IMG/VR virus record: IMGVR_UViG_3300037838_000203
Coordinates: 1-43,083 of that record
Length of the DNA: 43,083 bases
Strand: one strand, 5' to 3'
Source of the DNA: a virus
The notes beneath the pieces are model-generated. The model was given only the letters and a program-made list of their open reading frames with translations, was not told where the DNA came from and did no database searches. A program made the translations under genes and the position numbers. Positions 22,415 to 29,668 of the stretch are shown here, in pieces. Position 1 is the first letter of the stretch, and the number at the start of each line of letters is the position of its first letter.

Positions 22415-22677
22415 GACAAAATTCCTACGAAGTACACACCAACAATACAACCTGCAATCCCAAACACAACGTCGTCCCAACTCCAGTGACCTTTGCTCCA
22501 TAGGTCCAGTGCTTCCTTTACCACAGTTGCTATCAATCCTAGATATATAAATGGTTGCCAGAACACCGCGAACAGTGTGAGGAACATACCCCAAAAGAAA
22601 TGCAGTTGCAGATCAAATCTCAGATAGGATAGTATTATTGTTGCTATTTGTTTGTAGAGTAGTTTAATATCTGGCAT
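22411..22677 (-). CDS. Small integral membrane protein
   Basis: An 88-residue protein with three predicted membrane segments: HFFWGMFLTLFAVFW, FIYLGLIATVVKEAL and DDVVFGIAGCIVGVYFVGIL. The pattern 'HFxxGxxxT...KExxDxxxxGxxxWxDxxxGxxGxxxG' is that of a small membrane family found in phages and bacteria. Its size would fit a holin, but it is read with an exonuclease and HIT operon from an early promoter, which argues against a lysis role. It overlaps the exonuclease stop by 14 bp. Confidence 0.7.
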   Translation of the reverse strand: MPDIKLLYKQIATIILSYLRFDLQLHFFWGMFLTLFAVFWQPFIYLGLIATVVKEALDLWSKGHWSWDDVVFGIAGCIVGVYFVGILS

Positions 22678-23203
22678 TCTTGATGCCTAGTTGCTGGAAT
22701 ATCTGTTGTACTTTTCTTGCCTGGAAGTAGCAATCATCCAATGCGTTGTGCAATCCTGTTCTCTTTTCATTGGGATCACGTGGCACAAGAGCAAACAGCG
22801 TTCTTGAATCTCTGATCTGCCAGTAGTTCCATGGCACAGGAACTTTCATCTGTGCATAAAAATTTTGTAGTATTGCATAATCAAACAATGGACCTTGACA
22901 CCAGAACACATCTACTCCCACACACCATTTGTTCAACTGTTTAATAAAATATTTTAAATCAATCCTGTCATGATCACCCAGTGCTTCTTCTCTGACATCT
23001 TCCGCTTGTTTGCCCCACCATTCCACAGTCTCCTCCATGACATCTCTACCCATTGCAGTCTGTGAGTCAACATCTATTCTATGATACAAACCTTGTGAGG
23101 GTTCAATTCTATTGTATGGATCAAACTTCACGCCACCAACAGTCAGTATCGTGGCATTGGGATTGGTGGATAAGGTCTCCAGATCTATCATTGCGTGAAT
23201 CAT
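22664..23203 (-). CDS. 3'-5' exonuclease/exoribonuclease, DEDD family
   Basis: A 179-residue protein of the Rv2179c-like exoribonuclease type. The first acidic motif is MIDLETLS (Asp7, Glu9 from the ATG at 23203). Others are FWCQGPLFDYAILQNF (Asp in the middle) and HNALDDCYFQARKV at the end, giving the DEDD set. It would trim RNA or single-stranded DNA ends. It heads an operon of six overlapping genes and has a near-perfect sigma-70 promoter 5 nt before its ATG. Confidence 0.87.
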   Translation of the reverse strand: MIHAMIDLETLSTNPNATILTVGGVKFDPYNRIEPSQGLYHRIDVDSQTAMGRDVMEETVEWWGKQAEDVREEALGDHDRIDLKYFIKQLNKWCVGVDVFWCQGPLFDYAILQNFYAQMKVPVPWNYWQIRDSRTLFALVPRDPNEKRTGLHNALDDCYFQARKVQQIFQQLGIKNARY

Positions 23204-23208
23204 ACACA

Positions 23209-23237
23209 ATTATACTATGGAAATGTGGTAATGTCAA
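23209..23237 (-). promoter_or_regulatory. Sigma-70-type promoter of the exonuclease operon
   Basis: On the minus strand TTGACA (23232-23237) is followed after 17 nt by TATAAT (23209-23214), both exact consensus, then 5 nt to the ATG at 23203. The transcript should start at or next to the start codon. Strong early-type promoter. Confidence 0.82.
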
Positions 23238-23504
23238 TTAGACGCTTGAATTGGAATGCTCAGGATGATCAAGACTCAACTGTGCCTTGCCACCGTTGTC
23301 TATGTAAGCCTTGTATTCTGCGTAGTCTTTCTCATCTAGGCAGTGGATCTCACCTGCTGATGTGGTATATACATCTCTCATGTATCTGCTGACCGGGACA
23401 GCCTGTGCCATACACTCGTCGTAGGTGTTGAATTGTGCCGCATCAAACACTGCCTGGCAGGTGTCTTCGGTGAAACATATAATCATTACCATAAGGAATT
23501 TCAT
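23238..23504 (-). CDS. Small exported cysteine-containing protein
   Basis: An 88-residue protein with a short hydrophobic N-terminus (MKFLMVMIICF) that may be a signal peptide, then a region with cysteines at about positions 10, 16, 31 and 55, consistent with one or two disulfides in the periplasm. The middle (FDAAQFNTYDECMAQAVPVS) resembles small periplasmic phage proteins of unknown function. The late-type box TTTAAATA (23510-23517) ends 5 nt before its ATG, so it is probably late, like the secretion genes upstream. Confidence 0.65.
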   Translation of the reverse strand: MKFLMVMIICFTEDTCQAVFDAAQFNTYDECMAQAVPVSRYMRDVYTTSAGEIHCLDEKDYAEYKAYIDNGGKAQLSLDHPEHSNSSV

Positions 23505-23509
23505 ACAAA

Positions 23510-23517
23510 TATTTAAA
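23510..23517 (-). promoter_or_regulatory. Late-type promoter box
   Basis: The minus strand reads TTTAAATA, followed by TTTGT and the ATG at 23504. The TTTGT-ATG tail is identical to that at 33947 and 35516. Confidence 0.5.
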
Positions 23518-23543
23518 TCAACAATGAACGAAGTTATATTGTA

Positions 23544-23771
23544 CTACTTCTTCTTTTTCTGTAAAGTACGTATTTTAGTCTGTAGTCTGATCAGGTCGTT
23601 GTCAAGCAGTCTGACCCTGTCTATGAGTTTGATCAGTGTAGCCGATGTTGAAGACAGTTTGGGTGTGATTTCTGTCGTGATAAACTTCCAAAGGAAGTAG
23701 ATGAAGTATGCTAGGAAGAACACAGCCACAGTTGGGAAACCATAATCGTTTATGAGTGCAACTATGTCCAT
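23544..23771 (-). CDS. Small membrane/coiled-coil protein 2
   Basis: A 75-residue protein with a short N-terminal segment (MDIVALINDYGFPT), one membrane helix (VAVFFLAYFIYFLWKF) and a cytoplasmic-type heptad helix (LIKLIDRVRLLDNDLIRLQTKIRTL) ending in KKKK. The plan matches the neighbouring 93-residue protein (LGLP then membrane helix then coil), so they look like paralogues. A Shine-Dalgarno (AAGGAAGGAG) precedes the ATG. It lies at the 3' end of the secretion block and may form a membrane ring or scaffold, or be holin-like; undecided. Confidence 0.65.
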   Translation of the reverse strand: MDIVALINDYGFPTVAVFFLAYFIYFLWKFITTEITPKLSSTSATLIKLIDRVRLLDNDLIRLQTKIRTLQKKKK

Positions 23772-23815
23772 CTATACTCCTTCCTTTCTAGTATATTGGT
23801 AAACGTAATACATTC

Positions 23816-24097
23816 TCAATCCTTTCGGGCATCGGTCTTGCCGTCCGCTCTGGCCACCCTGTCAGTGTCTATTGGCAGTCCCAGTTGTTCGGAAACTTCC
23901 TGGTCAATTTTAAGTATGTCGTTGTTCATTGTCTTGACCCTGTTGTCCAATTGTGATATCACACTCTCGATGAACTTGATCGATGATACTATACCGTTCA
24001 GTATGTACCTGATTATGAACAGTATGAACACACCCATTCCCACAGTGGCGGCAATTGGTAATCCTAATTCTGCTACTAATTTAAAAAACTGTGTCAT
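23816..24097 (-). CDS. Small membrane/coiled-coil protein 1
   Basis: A 93-residue protein with MTQFFKLVAELGLP, one membrane helix (IAATVGMGVFILFIIRYIL) and a heptad helix (FIESVISQLDNRVKTMNNDILKIDQEV), then a charged tail ending DGKTDARKD. It is a paralogue of the 75-residue protein downstream. Its promoter region is identical over 20 bp to that of the ABC membrane gene at 27826, which ties it to the same late regulation. A holin-like role is possible from size, but the coil suggests oligomeric assembly. Confidence 0.68.
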   Translation of the reverse strand: MTQFFKLVAELGLPIAATVGMGVFILFIIRYILNGIVSSIKFIESVISQLDNRVKTMNNDILKIDQEVSEQLGLPIDTDRVARADGKTDARKD

Positions 24098-24105
24098 TAT
24101 ATGTG

Positions 24106-24113
24106 TATTTAAC
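24106..24113 (-). promoter_or_regulatory. Late-type promoter, duplicated module
   Basis: The minus strand reads GTTAAATA, then CACATATA, then ATG at 24097. The 20 bp 24093-24112 are identical to 27822-27841. The upstream half overlaps the last codons of the cyclase gene. Confidence 0.55.
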
Positions 24114-26034
24114 GCACCAAGGTGTACACATTCACAGGTTCGGTTTTGCCCTTGACTGTGATGCTGTCAACGAATTCAAAAGAGAATTTATCGTCTATAA
24201 CTTTCTTTGTTGCTTCTCCTACTATCAGTGTGTGTCCCAGCGTCTTACTTGCACTCTCCAAACGTGCCGCAAGGTTAACAGAGTCACCTATAACTGAGTA
24301 ATCAAATCTCTGGTCTGATCCCATGTTACCAACCAGTGCCTCGCCGGTGTTGATCCCTATTCCTATCTTGATGTTTGGTAAATTTTCTGCTGACAACTGT
24401 GTGTTCAGCATGGCCAATTCTGATTGCATCTGGGACGCTGTCAGCACCGCCAACATCTGGTGATCCTTTGTGTCCAATGGTGCGTTCCAGAACGCCATTA
24501 TGCAGTCACCCATGAACTTGTCCACTGTGCCACCATTGGCAATTATGACGTTGGTCATGCGTGTTAGGAATCTGTTGATCAGTTTCGTGAGTTCTGTTGG
24601 ATTGTCCTTGTACTGTTCTGATATGGGAGTGAATCCCCTAATGTCGCAGAACATGAAAGTCATGTATCTCGTTTCGCCACCCAGTTTCAATAGGCCGGGA
24701 TCTTTCTGTAACTTCTTGACCATCCGAGGATCAAGGTAGTGTTCGAACTGTTTCTTGATCTGTTGTTTCAATCTACTCTGTGTCGCGAAGTTGTTGTACA
24801 CAGAATGAGACCAAATCAGGAACACTGACAGGATTATCCAAGATGGGTCTACTAGGAATCCTTTGTTTGTATATGCCATGAATGCTCCGTAGGCAACACC
24901 TACTTCCACAAATAATAACAACGGTACAGCCAACAGCACACTGGTTCTCGGCAGTACAAGTATCAACAGCAATAATAAAAATGCCATGAACACTATCTCA
25001 TATGTGTCCGCCTGTGGTGTGCGTAATAGATATTTGCCTGTTAAAAATGTGTCTAGTGCTTGTGCAGATATGTTTTGATCTGTTGTCAGACCATGTGGTG
25101 TGTACTTCAACACACTTAATCCTGCGGCGTCTAGTCCCACAACAATTATTCTGCCTTTTATTTTTTCCTTGTCAAAGTTATCAGTCAGTATGTCTGTGGC
25201 TGATATATTCTCATACATCGACGGTTCGGCATAGTTGATGTACATCTCTGCATTATGGTTCACAGGTATACCTGCCTTCTTGCTCACAAGCACTTCGTCT
25301 ATGCCGTGTTGTTTTGCGATAACTTTGATTCTTTTTGATTTATTTAAAAGTCTAACATTCTCTAGTAGCATAGAGGGATATATCTTATCTCCCACACGTA
25401 TTAACACAGGCATCTTTCTCACGACAGCATCGGGTTCTGGTGAAGTAACATTCACACCCATGCCTGTTGCACCTGCACTGACTCTAGCAGTGGGTGATAC
25501 TATTCCTTCGAATTCATACAGCCAAGGTTGTACAACACCTTTTTCAATGATCTGTGTGGTGCTGGGTAATTCTGTGCCTGTCTCGTTTTTAACACTCATC
25601 ATTAAAATGGCTTTCTTGGATTCTTTAAGAACTATTGAGAACACCGCATCTGTGTCTAATAACACTTTGCCCAATTGCTCTCGCAGTTCGTTGTTCATAG
25701 GCATGGACTTTAAATATTCTGTGCCACTCATTCTGTCTGGTTCAGCAAACAGTATGTTGTAGTTCACCAGTATGGCTCCGTTGTCTACTAGTTTTGCGTG
25801 TAGCATGGCCATCACATGTCTGGGCCACGGCCATTGTCCATATCTTTTTAAATCTTCTTCTGTGACGTTGATCACAGTGACTGAGTCACTAACTTCCTGT
25901 CTCGGTTGTACATATTGGAAGTGATCCCACGTCTTGTATCTCAAGGTCTTCACTGTGTCGCTGTTGTCTATCCTGACCCCTGTCAGCACGACAGCAAATG
26001 CTATGACCATCCATATGCTTGTGAATATCTTCAT
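24109..26034 (-). CDS. CHASE2-domain class III adenylate cyclase
   Basis: A 641-residue membrane enzyme that should make cAMP. An N-terminal membrane helix (IFTSIWMVIAFAVVLTGV) is followed by a CHASE2 sensor domain outside the membrane (about 25-330), three membrane helices (about 335-420: FMAFLLLLLILVL and following) and a cytoplasmic cyclase domain (about 450-641). Catalytic residues are present: metal-binding Asp464 (FCDIRGF) and Asp510 (FMGD), adenine-selecting Lys506 and Asp578 (FDYSVIGD), Asn587 and Arg591 (NLAAR). The ATG at 26034 overlaps the upstream stop (TAATG). A complete cyclase in a phage-like genome is unusual. Confidence 0.93.
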   Translation of the reverse strand: MKIFTSIWMVIAFAVVLTGVRIDNSDTVKTLRYKTWDHFQYVQPRQEVSDSVTVINVTEEDLKRYGQWPWPRHVMAMLHAKLVDNGAILVNYNILFAEPDRMSGTEYLKSMPMNNELREQLGKVLLDTDAVFSIVLKESKKAILMMSVKNETGTELPSTTQIIEKGVVQPWLYEFEGIVSPTARVSAGATGMGVNVTSPEPDAVVRKMPVLIRVGDKIYPSMLLENVRLLNKSKRIKVIAKQHGIDEVLVSKKAGIPVNHNAEMYINYAEPSMYENISATDILTDNFDKEKIKGRIIVVGLDAAGLSVLKYTPHGLTTDQNISAQALDTFLTGKYLLRTPQADTYEIVFMAFLLLLLILVLPRTSVLLAVPLLLFVEVGVAYGAFMAYTNKGFLVDPSWIILSVFLIWSHSVYNNFATQSRLKQQIKKQFEHYLDPRMVKKLQKDPGLLKLGGETRYMTFMFCDIRGFTPISEQYKDNPTELTKLINRFLTRMTNVIIANGGTVDKFMGDCIMAFWNAPLDTKDHQMLAVLTASQMQSELAMLNTQLSAENLPNIKIGIGINTGEALVGNMGSDQRFDYSVIGDSVNLAARLESASKTLGHTLIVGEATKKVIDDKFSFEFVDSITVKGKTEPVNVYTLVR

Positions 26035-26393
26035 TACAGTCCTGCCCCTTGTCTAAATCCCACTATGACTGCTGTCAACATCCACAACGCAAAAACAATG
26101 ATTGGACTCAACAACCATAACCACCAGTAGTAGCGGAATATGCTCTGTCCTCGTTCTAGTCTGATCTTCCTGTTGTCCAAGAACCAATGCACTATCCTCT
26201 TGATAAAACTCTTTACGTGTTCGTTGACGAACTTGGCCAATATCCAACGCACCACCCTCATGACGATCAGTATGGGAGAGCTCAACACGTCGAACACAAT
26301 AAGGAAGATGTCAACACTGAGATCAACCATGTGGTCCGCAGTCATGGCCTTGCGCCATCTTTCCCTGATTGTCAGTTTCTTTTGTTCTTCCAT
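26034..26393 (-). CDS. Membrane protein of the secretion/cyclase operon
   Basis: A 119-residue protein with a cytoplasmic charged N-terminus (EEQKKLTIRERWRKAM), a first hydrophobic stretch (LSVDIFLIVFDVLSSPILIVM), a basic amphipathic loop (FIKRIVHWFLDNRKIRLERG) and a strong membrane helix near the C-terminus (WWLWLLSPIIVFALWMLTAVIVGF). It sits between the HlyD gene (1-nt gap, ribosome site CAGGAGAG) and the cyclase gene (TAATG overlap), so it is co-translated with both. No family recognised; it may link transporter and cyclase. Confidence 0.7.
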   Translation of the reverse strand: MEEQKKLTIRERWRKAMTADHMVDLSVDIFLIVFDVLSSPILIVMRVVRWILAKFVNEHVKSFIKRIVHWFLDNRKIRLERGQSIFRYYWWLWLLSPIIVFALWMLTAVIVGFRQGAGL

Positions 26394-26394
26394 G

Positions 26395-27120
26395 TTATCT
26401 CTCCTGTAGCGCCATGCCTATTCCGTTGTGGAAAGGTGTTGTCACGTAACTCAATATTGTACGTTCACCTGTGAGCACGAACACGTGTACCTGTATTCCT
26501 GGTACCAGTTGATACTGCATGTCTCCGTTGGCAAAAATTTGTGAATCTAATTCTAATTCTATCTCGTAGTAAGACATTGTCTTTCCTTGTACAGCATCCG
26601 GAGATATTCTGATTAGTTTTGCTTTGATAGGTAGATATGTGAATGCTTCACTGCTTGCCAGTTTAATTTTTGCAGATTGTCCCACTTCAACATAGCCTCT
26701 GTCCTTGACTTGCAGTTGTCCTTGCACTATTAATTTTTGATCCAGTGGTACTAGTATGGCTAATGCGTCTCCTTGTTTGACAACAGAGCCTGGATTTTTG
26801 TATGTGAGTTCTTGTATTCTGCCATCTATGTTTGCTTTGATATAGTAAGGCTCATATCCAACTCCTGGATTGATTGTAATTATGATATCACCTTTGTTCA
26901 CAACGGCTCCTTGCTTGTAATGAACTTTTACAATCTCCCCTGTCACCATCGTGCCTAATTTTGTGATGTTCTTCTCAGGTATGACCATACCATTGGCCAC
27001 TGTGGTAATATCAACCTTGGCTTGCCATGCCCACACAAACAGTGTAACAAATAGAATTGTCAACAAAACAAAGAACTTATTGTTTGATGAAACTGATGAT
27101 TTCTGCTGTTGCTCTATCAC
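26395..27120 (-). CDS. HlyD-type membrane fusion protein, short form
   Basis: A 241-residue periplasmic adaptor for type I secretion. It has one N-terminal membrane helix (FFVLLTILFVTLFVWAW), then ANGMVIPEKNITKLGTMVTGEIVKVHYKQGAVVNKGDIIITI, the lipoyl half-motif of HlyD, a second lipoyl half (IDGRIQELTYKNPGSVVKQGDALAILV) and a beta-barrel end. The usual long coiled-coil hairpin (about 150-200 residues) between the lipoyl halves is missing, hence the short length (HlyD is about 480). The start is a GTG at 27120, supported by a strong AAGGAGG site (27133-27139) inside the ABC gene, with a 44-bp overlap. Confidence 0.87.
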   Translation of the reverse strand: MIEQQQKSSVSSNNKFFVLLTILFVTLFVWAWQAKVDITTVANGMVIPEKNITKLGTMVTGEIVKVHYKQGAVVNKGDIIITINPGVGYEPYYIKANIDGRIQELTYKNPGSVVKQGDALAILVPLDQKLIVQGQLQVKDRGYVEVGQSAKIKLASSEAFTYLPIKAKLIRISPDAVQGKTMSYYEIELELDSQIFANGDMQYQLVPGIQVHVFVLTGERTILSYVTTPFHNGIGMALQER

Positions 27121-27826
27121 GTCTTGCTATTGCCTCCTTTGCTTTGGCATATTTGTTGGCACCTTGCAGTGCTCTTGCCGCCAATATGTTTGAACCTATC
27201 AGTAGTCCCACGTCCAGTGTGCCTGCGATTATCTGCATGGCACCCACTGACATGATTACCACTGTCATAAGTCCTGTTAAAAATATCTCCAAGTTCGCTG
27301 TGCTGTCACTCTGCAGGCTCAGGTTGATCCTCTGTGCGGTCAGCACCATCATGATGATCATGAATATGGCCGCGATCAGTGCCGCTGTCCAATTTATGTA
27401 AAGTAACACAACGAGGAATGCCAACACAAATGGCCAGTCTATGATCCAACCTGTGATGCTGGAACTGGTTGCACCTTTGATGGTTGCACCCGCAACTTCC
27501 AGTTTCTTGAACTGTTCTCCTGTGATCTGTGTGCCTTTGATCTTCTTTGCATACGCATTCAACAATGGAGTGAAGATCCTGATGTTCAACTGCTGTATCA
27601 TGCCTGCCCTGTTCTGCCTGAACCCAAATTCAAACGCCAGCAACAGAATGGCTCCCATGGCCAACGATATCAATGTTGACGTGACGCCTGATGCAAGGTA
27701 CTTGTTCAATACAATTATCACAAACAGTGCAGGAGCCAACGCACAGATGGCAATGATCAAACTGCTGATCAACAGCATTATGGCCGTGACTTTGTCACGG
27801 AATAGGTGTCGTAGGAAACTTGTCAT
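27077..27826 (-). CDS. Type I secretion ABC transporter membrane domain, no ATPase
   Basis: A 249-residue membrane protein matching the transmembrane half of HlyB/PrtD/LapB-type exporters: ALAPALFVIIVLNKYLASGV near the N-terminus, FEFGFRQNRAGM, the KIKGTQITGEQFKKLE loop, then paired helices (WPFVLAFLVVLLYINW, AALIAAIFMIIMMVLTA). It ends at KEAIARRDRATAEIISFIKQ. The nucleotide-binding domain that normally follows (Walker A, signature LSGGQ, Walker B) is absent, and no separate ATPase gene lies in the window. It is read from a late-type box at 27835-27842. Confidence 0.87.
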   Translation of the reverse strand: MTSFLRHLFRDKVTAIMLLISSLIIAICALAPALFVIIVLNKYLASGVTSTLISLAMGAILLLAFEFGFRQNRAGMIQQLNIRIFTPLLNAYAKKIKGTQITGEQFKKLEVAGATIKGATSSSITGWIIDWPFVLAFLVVLLYINWTAALIAAIFMIIMMVLTAQRINLSLQSDSTANLEIFLTGLMTVVIMSVGAMQIIAGTLDVGLLIGSNILAARALQGANKYAKAKEAIARRDRATAEIISFIKQ

Positions 27827-27834
27827 TATATGTG

Positions 27835-27842
27835 TATTTAAT
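27835..27842 (-). promoter_or_regulatory. Late-type promoter of the ABC membrane gene
   Basis: The minus strand reads ATTAAATA, then CACATATA, then the ATG at 27826. The 20 bp 27822-27841 are identical to 24093-24112. Confidence 0.55.
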
Positions 27843-27853
27843 TGATTTGGTAA

Positions 27854-29650
27854 TTAAAGGATTGGATCCACTAGGCCAAGTACCTTGTGCAATTGATATC
27901 TTGCCATCTGCCAATCTATCTGTGCGTTTAGGTACGCAACCTCACTCATTAGATGTGCTGTTTTCATGCCGAACACCGCCATTATGGGTGAGTTACCTGC
28001 TTGGAAGTCTGCCAGTGTGAGTTTGTACATCTCATCATTGATCTCAACTGTACGTTTCAGTGTTTGTAAATTCTTCTCAACCAGCACGTAGTTGTTCCAT
28101 GCATTGTCAAACTGTTCCTGTGTGGTTCTCAAGATGTCTTGATGTCTAAACTGTGCCGCACTCAAACGAGAACGATCTGCATTGGTCATGTGTCTGTTCT
28201 TGAAATTGAATAACTTCCAAGTCATTGTGATGTCTGCTCTCCACTCTTCTTTTTGTGAATCATGTGTATCATAACCACCACCTAGTTCACCGTCCTTCTC
28301 TGTGTAAGACAGTTTGCCGTCTACTCTTGGTTTAAATTCTGCGTTGTCGAATGCCAGTTGTTCCTGTGCAATAGTGATGTCCATGCTGGCTATACGCAGT
28401 GACGTGTTGTTGTTGATGGGTGCACCTTGTACAGGAATTATACCAAGTACATCTGCCAAAGGTTTTGGCATCTCTGCGATGTTGTGTGGCTTCCATCTCC
28501 AGACATTCTGGAATCTCTGTATGGCACTGTCTAGCCCTAGCCTGCTGGTCATTGACAGTGTTTGGTATGTTCTGTACTGTTGTTCAATCTGTAATTGTTC
28601 CAGTTTAGATCCTTCACCTTTTTTGACTTTCTCAATCGTCATTGCCAATGTGATCTTTGCGTTAGATTCCACTTTCTTGTTTGCTTCGTGTGTGTTGTAT
28701 GCTTTCTGTAGATTCAGCCATGCGTTGATGGCCTCTATAACAACATCTTCTTTTGTAAGTTCCAGTCTGTAGTGTGCCTGTTGAGCAGTTGCTTTGGCTT
28801 TGTCTATCATGGCAGTGGTCCTGCCTGCGTCCCAGATCATCTGTGTGACTGTTATTGATTTTTGTATGCCCTGTTTAGAATCGTGTGTGATTGTGTTTGC
28901 AGGATGTGTACCTTTTGCAGGAGTTCTGTCATCTTCCCAGTTGTTGCCAATTGATACAGTTACCTGTGGATAGTATGCTGTGTACTCTGATTTCAATGCT
29001 TCAACGGCCGCTTCATAATCCAGTTCTGCCGCTTTGATCTTTTCATTTTCTACGATCAGTCTTGGTAGCAATTCATGAAACTGCATCCATGTAATTTTTT
29101 GTTCAGCATCTACATCTGCCCATTCTTTCTCTGTGGCTTCTTTGACCAGTTTCTCATCTGCTTTGGCGTCCACTTCTTTTTTAGCAATTTCTTTTTTGAC
29201 TTCTGGTTTCTCTATTTCTTTAACAGGTGTTTCTGCTAGTTTCTTCTCTTCAATTGCTTTCTCAACTTTTTCTTCTACTTTTTCAGCAACATCCTTCTCT
29301 TCTTTTAATTCTTTTACTTTCTTCTCCGTTACAATTACTTGTTGTTCTATCTTCTCAAGTTTTTCAACTTTAGCAGTGGCCTTGGGAGCCTCTTCGACCT
29401 TGTCCTTGAATTTCTTTATGGGATTCTCTTTCTTCTTCTCAGGTGCTTCAACGGTTATAATATTCAATCCTTCGGGTATTTTGGTTCTAATTCTTGTTTG
29501 TAAACTCTCACTGCCTACGCAATTTTCCATCACATACTTTTCAGTTTCTTCAGTAACTTCCCACTTGCAACCTCCACTGTCTTCCGCAAAGACGGCCATG
29601 TTCCAATTGAACATGATTGCTATTAGGATGTAGTGTACGAGTTTTTTCAT
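27854..29650 (-). CDS. TolC-family outer membrane efflux protein
   Basis: A 598-residue outer-membrane channel for type I secretion. It has a signal peptide (MKKLVHYILIAIMFNWNMAVFA), then a Lys/Glu-rich linker (about residues 65-175) unusual for TolC, then two outer-membrane-efflux repeats (about 180-385 and 405-598) with typical helices (IKAAELDYEAAVEALKSEYTAYYPQV, QFDNAWNNYVLVEKNLQTLK) and a C-terminal ...QMARYQLHKVLGLVDPIL. A late-type box (29661-29668) lies 10 nt before its ATG, overlapping the stop of the giant substrate gene. With the HlyD and ABC genes it completes an envelope-spanning export path except for the ATPase. Confidence 0.92.
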   Translation of the reverse strand: MKKLVHYILIAIMFNWNMAVFAEDSGGCKWEVTEETEKYVMENCVGSESLQTRIRTKIPEGLNIITVEAPEKKKENPIKKFKDKVEEAPKATAKVEKLEKIEQQVIVTEKKVKELKEEKDVAEKVEEKVEKAIEEKKLAETPVKEIEKPEVKKEIAKKEVDAKADEKLVKEATEKEWADVDAEQKITWMQFHELLPRLIVENEKIKAAELDYEAAVEALKSEYTAYYPQVTVSIGNNWEDDRTPAKGTHPANTITHDSKQGIQKSITVTQMIWDAGRTTAMIDKAKATAQQAHYRLELTKEDVVIEAINAWLNLQKAYNTHEANKKVESNAKITLAMTIEKVKKGEGSKLEQLQIEQQYRTYQTLSMTSRLGLDSAIQRFQNVWRWKPHNIAEMPKPLADVLGIIPVQGAPINNNTSLRIASMDITIAQEQLAFDNAEFKPRVDGKLSYTEKDGELGGGYDTHDSQKEEWRADITMTWKLFNFKNRHMTNADRSRLSAAQFRHQDILRTTQEQFDNAWNNYVLVEKNLQTLKRTVEINDEMYKLTLADFQAGNSPIMAVFGMKTAHLMSEVAYLNAQIDWQMARYQLHKVLGLVDPIL

Positions 29651-29660
29651 TATGTACCAA

Positions 29661-29668
29661 TATTTATG
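29661..29668 (-). promoter_or_regulatory. Late-type promoter of the TolC gene
   Basis: The minus strand reads CATAAATA, 10 nt before the ATG at 29650, and overlaps the stop codon of the 1209-residue gene. Confidence 0.55.

Noticed and set aside
22415-22594. Upstream extension of the small basic protein ending at 22064
   Set aside because: The added 60 residues mirror the overlapping membrane-protein gene in another frame and have an odd Cys/Arg composition; the ATG at 22414 overlaps the previous stop as expected.
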